From: Hyphomicrobiales bacterium
Lineage (GTDB): Bacteria; Pseudomonadota; Alphaproteobacteria; Rhizobiales; Beijerinckiaceae
Length of the DNA: 64,000 nucleotides
NCBI GenBank assembly: GCA_026400535.1
Contig: JAPLOU010000022.1
Location: forward strand, 1 to 64,000
Reading direction: 5' to 3'
Both the position numbers and the translations under genes were made by a program. Below the pieces are notes generated by a model that was not told the origin of the DNA, searched no databases, and saw only the letters and a program-made list of their open reading frames with translations. Positions 21,792 to 30,766 of this stretch are shown here, piece after piece (the stretch's first letter is position 1; each line of letters opens with the position of its first letter).

Positions 21792-23276
21792 ATGTCCATT
21801 TCACGTTTTGCGGGAGCAGGCCTTGCCGGGCTGACATCGCTCCTGATTGCAGCGACGCCGGCCCTCGCCCAGGCGCCAACGGTCAACAAGGGCGACACCG
21901 CCTTCCTGATGATCTGCACGGTCCTGGTGCTTCTCATGACCATTCCGGGTCTCGCGCTGTTCTATGGCGGCCTTGTCCGCAGCAAGAACATGCTGTCGGT
22001 CCTGACCCAGGTCTTTGCCATCGTCTGCCTGGTGATGATCATCTGGGTGACCTACGGCTACTCGCTGGCCTTCACCAGCGGCGGCGGTCTCAACGACTAT
22101 GTTGGCGGCCTGTCGAAGGCTTTCCTGAACATCGCACCCGAAGGCAAAACCATCGTCGACGCGACGGCTGCGACCTTCTCGAACGGCTACTATGTGCCCG
22201 AGCTGGTCTATATCATGTTCCAGATGACGTTCGCCTGCATCACCTGCGCGCTGATCGTCGGGGCCTTCGCCGAGCGCATGAAGTTCTCGGCCCTGCTGCT
22301 GTTCACGGTGCTGTGGTGCACGTTCGTCTATCTGCCGATCGCGCACATGGTCTGGTACTGGGCCGGACCGGACGCGCTTGCCGCCGCCGCCAAGGCTGTC
22401 GCAGAAGCCGGAGCGGATGCCGCCAAGAAGGCAGCTGCCGAGGCTGAACTCGCCAAGGTCACCGCCGATGCAGGCCTGATCTTCCAGTGGGGCGCCCTCG
22501 ACTTCGCCGGCGGCACCGTCGTCCACATCAACTCGGGCATTGCCGGCCTCGTCGGCTGCCTCGTGCTCGGCAAGCGCATCGGCTACGGCAAGGAGCTGAT
22601 GGCACCGCACTCGCTGACCATGACGATGATCGGCGCGGCCTTGCTCTGGGTCGGCTGGTTCGGCTTCAATGCCGGCTCCAACCTGGAAGCCAACGGCACG
22701 GCGGGTTTGGCCATGGCCAACACCTTCGTCGCCGCCGCAGCGGCGGGCCTGTCCTGGCTGCTGATCGAATGGGCCATGAAGGGCAAGCCATCCTTGCTGG
22801 GCCTGGCCTCGGGTGTGGTCGCAGGTCTTGTGGCGGTGACCCCGGCCTCGGGCTTCGCCGGTCCGATGGGCTCGCTGGTCCTCGGCCTGGCCGCGGGCGC
22901 CGTCTGCTTCGTCTTCTGCTCGACGGTCAAGAACAGCTTTGGCTATGACGACTCGCTGGATGTGTTCGGCATCCATTGCGTCGGCGGCATCCTCGGCGCG
23001 TTGGCGACCGGGATTCTGGTCAATACCGCGCTCGGCGGCACCGGCATTCCGGACTACACCACCAAGCCCGGTGAACTCTCGGTCGGCGCCTATGCCCTGG
23101 GAACCCAGCTCTGGGCTCAGTTCAAGGCGGTGCTTCTGACCATCGCCTGGTCTGGCATCGGCTCGTTCGTCATCTACAAGATCGTCGACGTGGTTGTGGG
23201 CCTGCGCGTTACCACCGAGCAGGAGCGCGAAGGTCTCGACATCGCAGAACACGGCGAGCGCGCCTACAACTACTGA
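21792..23276 (+). CDS. amtB: Ammonium transporter
   Basis: ALFYGGLVRSKNMLS, DFAGGTVVHINSGIAGLVG, DSLDVFGIHCVGGILGALATG. Confidence 0.96.
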   Translation: MSISRFAGAGLAGLTSLLIAATPALAQAPTVNKGDTAFLMICTVLVLLMTIPGLALFYGGLVRSKNMLSVLTQVFAIVCLVMIIWVTYGYSLAFTSGGGLNDYVGGLSKAFLNIAPEGKTIVDATAATFSNGYYVPELVYIMFQMTFACITCALIVGAFAERMKFSALLLFTVLWCTFVYLPIAHMVWYWAGPDALAAAAKAVAEAGADAAKKAAAEAELAKVTADAGLIFQWGALDFAGGTVVHINSGIAGLVGCLVLGKRIGYGKELMAPHSLTMTMIGAALLWVGWFGFNAGSNLEANGTAGLAMANTFVAAAAAGLSWLLIEWAMKGKPSLLGLASGVVAGLVAVTPASGFAGPMGSLVLGLAAGAVCFVFCSTVKNSFGYDDSLDVFGIHCVGGILGALATGILVNTALGGTGIPDYTTKPGELSVGAYALGTQLWAQFKAVLLTIAWSGIGSFVIYKIVDVVVGLRVTTEQEREGLDIAEHGERAYNY

Positions 23277-23300
23277 GCCCGTCTGCTTCTGCGCAGCACC

Positions 23301-23328
23301 AGCCCCGGCCCGACGGCCGGGGCTTTTT
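23301..23328 (+). terminator. Rho-independent terminator after amtB
   Basis: GCCCCGGCC-cgac-GGCCGGGGC followed by TTTTTT. Confidence 0.88.
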
Positions 23329-23480
23329 TGCGGGTCACTGGCCTTGCGGGCAGTCGGCCTCCCGACAGGGTTAAGCGGGCCTTAACCCGCTCTTCGCTAC
23401 GGTCCGCAGTGTTGTCGGCCTCGCTTGCGGGGGCTGCGCGCCATGTGAACCGCATGGCGCTCAACACTGGGCCAAAGACC

Positions 23481-26081
23481 ATGCGCATGATCCGACGTCG
23501 CTCCCTGGGTGATCATCTTCCGCCAGCCTTCCGCGCCTTCGTGAGCCGGCGCGCGGCGGAACTTGGCGGTTTTGCGATCCTTGGCACGATCATCCTGCTG
23601 CTGCTGGCGCTGGCGAGTTGGTCGGTCGATGATCCCAGCCTCAACAACGCCACCAACGGCAAGGTCCGCAATCTTCTCGGTCGTCCCGGCGCCATCGTTG
23701 CAGACCTGCTGATGCAGCTTGGCGGTCTTGGCGTTATCGCTGTGCTGCTGCCGCCCTTCGCCTGGGGCTTGAAGCTCCTGCGCACCGGAACGCTGGGGCG
23801 TGTCGCGCTGCGCCTCGCGCTCTGGCTGATGGGCGCGGCGGCGGCCTCCGCGGTTGCCAGCGCCTTGCCCCCGTCGGGCCGCTGGCCGCTTCCGACCGGG
23901 CTTGGCGGCGTCATCGGCGATTCGCTGTATCTTGGAGCGCGAAACCTTGTCGGCCTGTCCGGCTCGCCCTTTGGCAGCCTCCTTGGCTTTGTCTACCTCG
24001 CTGTGGCCGTCCTCAGCCTGACCGCGTCCGCCGGCTATGCCTTCGCCCGCGACGACGATGACGACGACACCGCGCTGGCCGAGGATGATGACGAGCGGCC
24101 CCGTTCCGATCTCGAGCCCGGCCTTGGCGTGGTGGTTCTGGGCGGTATCGCCCATGTCGCCATGACCATGCAGGGCATGGTCCGGCGCTGGCTGGGCGGG
24201 CGTCGGCTCGCCATGGCCGGCTCGCCGGATCAGGGGCGGGACGACAGGAATCGGCCGGTCCCTTCGCCAACGCGCCTGAGGCGGGAGCCTGCCTTTGCCC
24301 AGGGGCCGGGCCTGCCGCCGGCCGGACGGATCCAGGCGACGGACACACGCGTCGTTCAAGCCGAAACCCGGACTGCCCCAACCTCGTCGCACAGGGCTGG
24401 GATGGCCCCTGCCCTGCCGGATCGCGATGTCGAGGACCCGCTCGACAACGCCGTCAGTCCGCGCATTGCCGCACCACCACCGCCCCCCAAGCCTGGCAAA
24501 CGCATCCAGCGCGAGGCCCAACCCTCCCTGCTCGACCGTGATGACTTTGTGCTTCCGGCGCTGACCTTTCTGGCCGAACCGAAAAAGACCTTGGTTCCGA
24601 ACATTTCCGCCGACGCGCTGGAGCAGAACGCGACCTTGCTGGAAGGCGTTCTCGACGACTTCGGCGTGCGCGGCGAAATCACGCAGGTACGTCCGGGGCC
24701 CGTGGTCACGCTGTATGAGCTCGAACCGGCACCGGGAACCAAGTCCTCGCGCGTCATCAGCTTGGCCGATGACATCGCCCGCTCGATGAGCGCCATTTCC
24801 GCCCGCGTCGCCGTGGTGCAGGGCCGCAACGCGATCGGCGTCGAACTGCCCAATGCCAAGCGCGAGACCGTTTACCTGCGCGAACTGCTGGCCAGCGTCG
24901 ACTTCGAGCAAAGCAAACACAAGCTGGCCCTGTGCCTCGGCAAGACCATTGGCGGAGAGCCCGTGATTGCCGATCTTGCCAAGATGCCGCACCTCCTGGT
25001 CGCCGGTACCACCGGCTCCGGCAAGTCGGTCGCGATCAACACCATGATCCTGTCGCTGCTCTACCGGCTGAAGCCGGAAGAGTGCCGCCTGATCATGGTC
25101 GATCCCAAGATGCTCGAGCTGTCAGTCTATGACGGCATTCCCCATCTGCTCACCCCTGTCGTCACTGACCCCAAGAAGGCGGTGGTCGCCCTGAAATGGG
25201 CCGTCCGCGAGATGGAGGAGCGTTACAAGAAGATGTCGAAGCTGGGCGTCCGCAACATCGACGGTTTCAACCAGCGCGTCGCCGAGGCGCGCGAGAAGGG
25301 CGAGGTCATCACGCGCACCGTGCAGACCGGCTTCGATCGCCATTCCGGCGAGGCCGTCTACGAGCAGGAGGACATGGATCTCGAAGCCCTGCCTTATCTC
25401 GTTGTGATCGTGGATGAAATGGCCGACCTGATGATGGTGGCCGGCAAGGATATCGAGGGCGCGATCCAGCGTCTTGCCCAGATGGCGCGTGCCGCCGGCA
25501 TCCATGTGGTTCTGGCTACGCAACGCCCGTCCGTCGATGTCATCACCGGTACGATCAAGGCCAACTTCCCGACCCGGATCTCCTTCCAGGTGACCTCAAA
25601 GATCGATTCGCGCACCATCCTCGGCGAACAGGGCGCCGAGCAGCTCCTGGGCCAGGGCGACATGCTGTTCATGGCGGGCGGCGGCCGCATCACCCGCGTT
25701 CACGGGCCATTTGTCTCCGATGGCGAGGTCGAGAAGGTCGTTGCCCATCTCAAGGCACAAGGGCGTCCAAACTACCTCGATGCCGTTACGGCAGACGATG
25801 GTGATCTGCCGCCGGCGCAGGGTGGCGATGCCGACAGCCCGGTCTTCGACAAGGGCGAGATGGGCACCGGTGGCGGCGATCTGTATGAGCAGGCCGTTGC
25901 GGTCGTTCTGCGCGACAGGAAAGCTTCGACCTCCTACATCCAGCGGCGCCTGCAGATTGGCTACAACCGCGCCGCCTCGATCATGGAGCGGATGGAGAAC
26001 GAGGGCATCGTTGGCCCGGCCAACCATGCCGGCAAGCGTGACATTCTCGTCGAAGGGGACGGACCACACGATCCCGATTGA
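23481..26081 (+). CDS. ftsK: DNA translocase FtsK
   Basis: N-terminal TM segments; [53 protein letters not shown]-terminal gamma winged helix ([27 protein letters not shown]). Start uncertain. Confidence 0.95.
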   Translation: MRMIRRRSLGDHLPPAFRAFVSRRAAELGGFAILGTIILLLLALASWSVDDPSLNNATNGKVRNLLGRPGAIVADLLMQLGGLGVIAVLLPPFAWGLKLLRTGTLGRVALRLALWLMGAAAASAVASALPPSGRWPLPTGLGGVIGDSLYLGARNLVGLSGSPFGSLLGFVYLAVAVLSLTASAGYAFARDDDDDDTALAEDDDERPRSDLEPGLGVVVLGGIAHVAMTMQGMVRRWLGGRRLAMAGSPDQGRDDRNRPVPSPTRLRREPAFAQGPGLPPAGRIQATDTRVVQAETRTAPTSSHRAGMAPALPDRDVEDPLDNAVSPRIAAPPPPPKPGKRIQREAQPSLLDRDDFVLPALTFLAEPKKTLVPNISADALEQNATLLEGVLDDFGVRGEITQVRPGPVVTLYELEPAPGTKSSRVISLADDIARSMSAISARVAVVQGRNAIGVELPNAKRETVYLRELLASVDFEQSKHKLALCLGKTIGGEPVIADLAKMPHLLVAGTTGSGKSVAINTMILSLLYRLKPEECRLIMVDPKMLELSVYDGIPHLLTPVVTDPKKAVVALKWAVREMEERYKKMSKLGVRNIDGFNQRVAEAREKGEVITRTVQTGFDRHSGEAVYEQEDMDLEALPYLVVIVDEMADLMMVAGKDIEGAIQRLAQMARAAGIHVVLATQRPSVDVITGTIKANFPTRISFQVTSKIDSRTILGEQGAEQLLGQGDMLFMAGGGRITRVHGPFVSDGEVEKVVAHLKAQGRPNYLDAVTADDGDLPPAQGGDADSPVFDKGEMGTGGGDLYEQAVAVVLRDRKASTSYIQRRLQIGYNRAASIMERMENEGIVGPANHAGKRDILVEGDGPHDPD

Positions 26082-26214
26082 AGTCCGGCCTTCAAATGAC
26101 CATGTGTCAGGGGTAACAGAGCGCCGTGCGGGACCGGACAGGTCACCCGGTTCATGGCGGAATGTCGGGCGTCAAAGAGGCGCTGTCGCGGAAGACGCTG
26201 GAAGGCTGCCGAAG

Positions 26215-27003
26215 ATGAAGCGCATGTTGATCCTGCCCCTGCTCCTGTTTATCGGCGCGGCGGATACGGCCATGGCCCAGGCGATCCCGGCGCCGCCGCG
26301 CAGGCCTGCTGAGTTGGGCAGCAGCGCCGAGCCCTCCGCTCCGGCCACGTCGCCCGCCGCCGGCTCCGGGCCGATGCGTCTTCAGACGGAAAGGCCGGTT
26401 CCGATGCCGCCGGGAGTCGCTGCCGGGCCGACACGCGCACCGACGGCGATTGGGCCACTCAGTGATCAGGAGGCGCTTGAGAAGGTCAATGCCTACATGA
26501 ATTCCTTCCGGACGCTGATCGCGGACTTTGTCCAGATCGGCGCGGACGGTCGCAGGTTCACAGGAAAACTCTACATCCAGCGCCCGGGCCGCATGCGCTT
26601 TGAATACCGCCCACCCGCCACGATCGAGGTCATTTCGGACGGAACCACTGTTGCCGTGCGCGACAAGCGTCTGGGCACGCAGGATCCCTACCTGATCGGG
26701 CAGACACCGCTCAAGTTCCTCCTGAAGGAGCAGATCGACCTCAAGCGCGACGTAAAAGTGACACGGATCAGTTCGACACCCGACATGATCAGCGTGACTG
26801 TTGAGGACACCGCAACCCTCGGCGGCACCTCGCGCATCACGTTGCAGTTCGATCGCAAGGCGAATGTCCTGAAGCAATGGATGATCGTGGACCCTCAGGG
26901 CTATGAAACCTCCGTTCAGGTCGCCAATCTCGACACGACCCAGCGCCCCGACCCGGCCCTGTTCAGGATCAATCTCGAGCGGGTGCTCGACACCCGCAAT
27001 TGA
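26215..27003 (+). CDS. Outer-membrane lipoprotein carrier protein LolA family
   Basis: Signal peptide, then ALEKVNAYMNSFRTLIADFVQIGADGRRFTGKLYIQRPGRMRFEY... Confidence 0.88.
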   Translation: MKRMLILPLLLFIGAADTAMAQAIPAPPRRPAELGSSAEPSAPATSPAAGSGPMRLQTERPVPMPPGVAAGPTRAPTAIGPLSDQEALEKVNAYMNSFRTLIADFVQIGADGRRFTGKLYIQRPGRMRFEYRPPATIEVISDGTTVAVRDKRLGTQDPYLIGQTPLKFLLKEQIDLKRDVKVTRISSTPDMISVTVEDTATLGGTSRITLQFDRKANVLKQWMIVDPQGYETSVQVANLDTTQRPDPALFRINLERVLDTRN

Positions 27004-27104
27004 CACGCCCGGCCGCGAAGCGGATTCTTTGCTGATCCAGGCGCGCAAAACACAAAGCGGGTGCTTGAATCGGTTTGACAGCGCCACATCTCACGGCGTG
27101 GGGA

Positions 27105-27237
27105 TCCCTGTTCGCTCTGTCCGACCTCCCCCGTCTCGGCCCGGGCGTCAGCCCCGCCGCGGGAGTTCACCTCCTTGCGGCTGCGCGTTCCGTGCGCAAG
27201 CGCCCAACCTCCCCCCGGGGTTGGGCGCTGTCGTTTT
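27105..27237 (+). ncRNA. Candidate trans-acting small RNA with anti-Shine-Dalgarno-like motifs (5' end approximate)
   Basis: Three ACCTCC(CCC)/CACCTCCTT motifs associated with successive hairpins, one matching the 16S 3'-tail core TCACCTCCTT; ends in an 11-bp-stem terminator; TTGACA upstream at 27075. Confidence 0.45.
27199..27237 (+). terminator. Rho-independent terminator between lolA and xth
   Basis: AGCGCCCAACC-tccccccgg-GGTTGGGCGCT followed by GTCGTTTT. Confidence 0.8.
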
Positions 27238-27274
27238 CCTGATCCTGTCCACACCCGGGGGCCGACGGCTGATC

Positions 27275-28090
27275 ATGAACCTTGCCATCACCACCTGGAA
27301 CATCAACTCGGTGCGCCTGCGCTTTCTGATCGTGAAGGACTTCCTGGAGGCGGAACGGCCGGACATCCTGTGCCTGCAGGAGACCAAGACGCCCGATGAC
27401 AGGTTTCCCGCCAACGACTTCAAGGCCCTTGGCTATCTCCATCAGGCCTTCGTCGGATACAAGGGCTACAACGGCGTGGCGATCCTCTCGCGTTTGCCCT
27501 TCGCCGCGCGCGACACAATGCAGATGTGCGGACGGTCGGATGCACGACACCAGTCGGTCACGCTTGCACCGGATGCCCGCAAGGCCGCCGGCATCACGAT
27601 CCACAATTTCTATGTGCCGGCCGGCGGCGACGAGCCCGATCCAGCCGTGAACGACAAGTTTGCGCACAAACTCGCGTTTCTTGCCGACATGGACCGCTGG
27701 TGCGGCAGCACTACCCCGACATCGCGTCCCGCCATTCTGGTCGGCGACCTCAACATTGCACCCTATGAGACGGATGTCTGGAGCCACAAGCAACTGCTTG
27801 GCGTGGTGAGCCATACGCCGATCGAAACGCAAGCGCTCGAAAAACTCCGTTCCGATCACGGCTGGATCGACGCCATCCGCACGCACCGGCCGGAGCCTGA
27901 ACGCGTCTACACATGGTGGAGCTACCGGGCCCAGGACTGGGAGGCGGCTGACCGCGGCCGCAGGCTCGATCATGTCTGGCTCTCGCCCCATCTCGGGCCG
28001 AAGCTGCAGACGACCAGCATCCACAGGCAGGCGCGCGGCTGGGAGCGGCCGTCAGACCATGTGCCCGTGACGGTCAGGCTGGCGCTCTGA
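27275..28090 (+). CDS. xth: Exodeoxyribonuclease III
   Basis: MNLAITTWNINSVRLR, ILCLQETKTPDDRFP, LVGDLNIAP, RRLDHVWLS, SDHVPV. Confidence 0.95.
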   Translation: MNLAITTWNINSVRLRFLIVKDFLEAERPDILCLQETKTPDDRFPANDFKALGYLHQAFVGYKGYNGVAILSRLPFAARDTMQMCGRSDARHQSVTLAPDARKAAGITIHNFYVPAGGDEPDPAVNDKFAHKLAFLADMDRWCGSTTPTSRPAILVGDLNIAPYETDVWSHKQLLGVVSHTPIETQALEKLRSDHGWIDAIRTHRPEPERVYTWWSYRAQDWEAADRGRRLDHVWLSPHLGPKLQTTSIHRQARGWERPSDHVPVTVRLAL

Positions 28091-28098
28091 CCGAAAGA

Positions 28099-28560
28099 TC
28101 AGCTGTCGATGGCGACAATGCGTTGCCGCACGGCGTGCAATTGACCTGACAGCTGCTGCATCCGTTGCGACAGCGTCTGGTGCATGAGGACTGCGGCTTC
28201 TGGAAACTCGCCAAGAACCCGGGCCATCACCGGCCGGCTGATGCGCAAGGCGGTCGTTGTTTCGCGCGCGATGGCCGTGGCGGCACGCCGGACCTCGGCG
28301 AACAGGGCGGTTTCGCCAAGCAGATGGCCGGGTGTGGCCACCTGCATGGCCGGTGAACCGTCGTCGCGCGGATCAAGCGCAACCGCCCCGGACATGATGA
28401 TATAGCCGCAATCGGCAGCCTCGCCCTTGCGGAACAGGATGTCGCCCGCGCGCAGCAGACGGGTTTCTGCGGCGAACGCCAAAAGGCGCAACGCCTCACG
28501 CGGCATCAGGCCGAGCAGCGGTTGACGCGCGAGCAGGTCCATGTCGTCATCAAGCGCCAT
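28099..28560 (-). CDS. Cyclic nucleotide-binding domain-containing protein
   Basis: LRAGDILFRKGEAADCGYIIMSGAVAL...GHLLGETALFAEVRRAATAIA. Confidence 0.9.
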   Translation of the reverse strand: MALDDDMDLLARQPLLGLMPREALRLLAFAAETRLLRAGDILFRKGEAADCGYIIMSGAVALDPRDDGSPAMQVATPGHLLGETALFAEVRRAATAIARETTTALRISRPVMARVLGEFPEAAVLMHQTLSQRMQQLSGQLHAVRQRIVAIDS

Positions 28561-28593
28561 GGCGGCCTTCCATGGATGACAAAGGGGCAGCGA

Positions 28594-29280
28594 TCACGGT
28601 TCGAGCCTGTAGCCGCCCGGATCGGTCAGCAGGATGGTTGCGCGGCTGGAATCGGGCTCGATCTTCTGGCGCAGCCGGTAGATATGGGTCTCGAGCGTAT
28701 GCGTCGTCACCGCCGCGTTGTAGCCCCACACCTCCTGGAGGAGCACCTCACGCGGCACCGGTTTGCGGCCGGCCCGGTACAGGAAACGCAGAATTGCGGT
28801 TTCCTTCTCGGTCAGCTTCAGCTTCGAGCCCTTGGCGGCAATCAGAAGCTTGGATCCGGGATGAAACGTGTAGGGCCCGATCTGGAACACGGCGTCTTCA
28901 CTCGCTTCATGCTGTCGCAGATGCGCGCGGATGCGTGCCAGCAGCACGGCGAAACGGAATGGCTTAACGACATAGTCATTGGCGCCCGCCTCCAGCCCCA
29001 GGACCGTGTCGGCATCGGACCCCTGCGCCGTCAGCATGATGATGGGGCTCTTGAAGCCGCCGCGGCGCATCTGCTTGACGGCGTCGCGACCGTCCATGTC
29101 GGGCAGTCCCACATCCATGACAACAAGGTCGATGCGCTCGGTCTTGACAAGTTTGATCGCGGTCTGGGCATCGGCTGCCTGCAGGGCGCCGAACTCCTGA
29201 TATTGGCTGAGCTGGTCAACGAGCGTCTCACGCAGCGTGTCTTCGTCATCGACGAGCAGAAGCTTGTAGGCCTGGGACAT
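28594..29280 (-). CDS. OmpR-family response regulator, CenR-like
   Basis: REC domain (DDEDTLRETL, MDVGLPDMDG, KPF) and winged helix; strong resemblance to CenR-type regulators (MLTAQGSDADTVLGLEAGANDYVVKPFRFAVLLARIRAHLRQHE). Confidence 0.88.
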   Translation of the reverse strand: MSQAYKLLLVDDEDTLRETLVDQLSQYQEFGALQAADAQTAIKLVKTERIDLVVMDVGLPDMDGRDAVKQMRRGGFKSPIIMLTAQGSDADTVLGLEAGANDYVVKPFRFAVLLARIRAHLRQHEASEDAVFQIGPYTFHPGSKLLIAAKGSKLKLTEKETAILRFLYRAGRKPVPREVLLQEVWGYNAAVTTHTLETHIYRLRQKIEPDSSRATILLTDPGGYRLEP

Positions 29281-29358
29281 GTGGTGCAAAACCGGTTGGG
29301 ATGGCGCGAAACGCCATCGGCGGTACAATAGAGTGTTTGTGCTGAAAGGTGAAATCCA

Positions 29359-29931
29359 TTGCAAGCCGGCCCTCGGTCACGTTGCAGACAGCCAGGAAGC
29401 TCGCCGCGCGGCCGGCTTCTTCTCACGCTCCGCGTCGTGCCCTCCGTGCGCGATCGCGCGCGCGGATTCCTGGTGGCGGGCCAGAGCAGCTTTGCCTGCG
29501 CGCTCGGCCGATCCGGCATCGTGGTGGACAAGCGTGAGGGCGATGGCGGCACGCCCCGCGCGGCACTGCCCTTGCGCCGGCTTTTCCTGCGGCCGGACAA
29601 GGGACCGAGGCCGCGCAGCCTGCTCAAGGCCCGGCTTTTGACGCGCTCCGACGCCTGGTGCGACGACAGGCGCGACAGGCGCTACAACCGGTTGATCAGC
29701 CGGCCCCTAGGCGAGGCGGAAGAGCGTCTGTGGCGCCAGGACCATCTCTACGACTTCATTGTCGAACTTGGCTGGAACGACCGGCCCATCCGGCGCGGGC
29801 GCGGCAGCGCCATTTTCTGGCATCTGCCCCGCAATGGCCTGACGCCCACCGCCGGCTGCATCGCGACGCCCCGCGACGTGTTCTTCAAGGTCCTGCCGCG
29901 CCTGTCGAGGTGCGCCGTCATCAGGATCTGA
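29359..29931 (+). CDS. L,D-transpeptidase (YkuD) family protein
   Basis: ALGRSGIVVDKREGDGGTP...YDFIVELGWNDRPIRRGRGSAIFWHLPRNGLTPTAGCIATPRD (HxxC/SxGC-type site); start codon uncertain. Confidence 0.82.
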   Translation: MQAGPRSRCRQPGSSPRGRLLLTLRVVPSVRDRARGFLVAGQSSFACALGRSGIVVDKREGDGGTPRAALPLRRLFLRPDKGPRPRSLLKARLLTRSDAWCDDRRDRRYNRLISRPLGEAEERLWRQDHLYDFIVELGWNDRPIRRGRGSAIFWHLPRNGLTPTAGCIATPRDVFFKVLPRLSRCAVIRI

Positions 29932-29940
29932 CACGCCACG

Positions 29941-30603
29941 TCAGGCGCGCTGCCCGAAAATGGCGCTGCCGATCCGGACATGGGTCGCGCCAAGCTCAAT
30001 CGCCACGGCAAAATCGGCGCTCATGCCCATCGACAGGGTCTTGAGACCATGCCTGCGCGCGATCTGCCCCAGGAAGGCGAAATGCGGCGAGGGAGGCTGG
30101 TCGGCGGGAGGAATGCACATCAGCCCTGTTATGGAGAGGCCATGCCGCTCGCGGCACATGGCGAGAAAGGCGTCGGCATCACGCGGGCTGACGCCGCCCT
30201 TTTGCGGCTCGTCACCCGTGTTGACCTGCACCAGCAGAGCGGGGCTGCGTCCCTGCCGCGCGATCTCCTTGGCGAGCTCCCTGGCGAGGCTTTCGCGGTC
30301 GAGGGTCTCGATCACATCAAACAGCTCGACCGCATCGCGCGCCTTGTTCGACTGCAGCGGCCCGATCATGTGCAACACCACGTCGCCATGGGAGGCCCGC
30401 AGCCTGGGCCATTTGGCCCGCGCCTCCTGGACATAGTTCTCGCCAAAACGCCGGTGGCCTGCGTCCAGCACAGGAAGGATGGCGGCAGCCTCGAACAGCT
30501 TGGAGACGGCAACAAGTGCGACATCGCCTGCGGCTCGGTCCGCATCGCGTGCGGCGCGGGCAACCATCTCCCTCACCGCGATGAAGCGCTCGATCACTCC
30601 CAT
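29941..30603 (-). CDS. YggS family pyridoxal phosphate-dependent enzyme
   Basis: VALVAVSKLFEAAAILPVLDAGHRRFGENYVQEARAKW, MIGPLQSNKA, LSMGMSADFAVAIELGATHVRIGSAIFG. Confidence 0.95.
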   Translation of the reverse strand: MGVIERFIAVREMVARAARDADRAAGDVALVAVSKLFEAAAILPVLDAGHRRFGENYVQEARAKWPRLRASHGDVVLHMIGPLQSNKARDAVELFDVIETLDRESLARELAKEIARQGRSPALLVQVNTGDEPQKGGVSPRDADAFLAMCRERHGLSITGLMCIPPADQPPSPHFAFLGQIARRHGLKTLSMGMSADFAVAIELGATHVRIGSAIFGQRA

Positions 30604-30766
30604 GATGCCCTCAAATTGCTGTCTGGCCCGGCAAACAGGCCCAACGCCGTTGACCACCGGAACATGATCGTGTCCTAGTCGCTTCGGCACTGTGCATGCA
30701 ACACGCGTTTGCGCGACCGCAGACCGTGCCCTCTTGATCCCCGGATGGCTGCCCCGCAGCGACAGA

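Noticed and set aside
21801-24992. Large minus-strand ORFs antisense to amtB and ftsK
   Set aside because: Antisense shadow ORFs rich in H/Q/G/R; sense frames are canonical proteins
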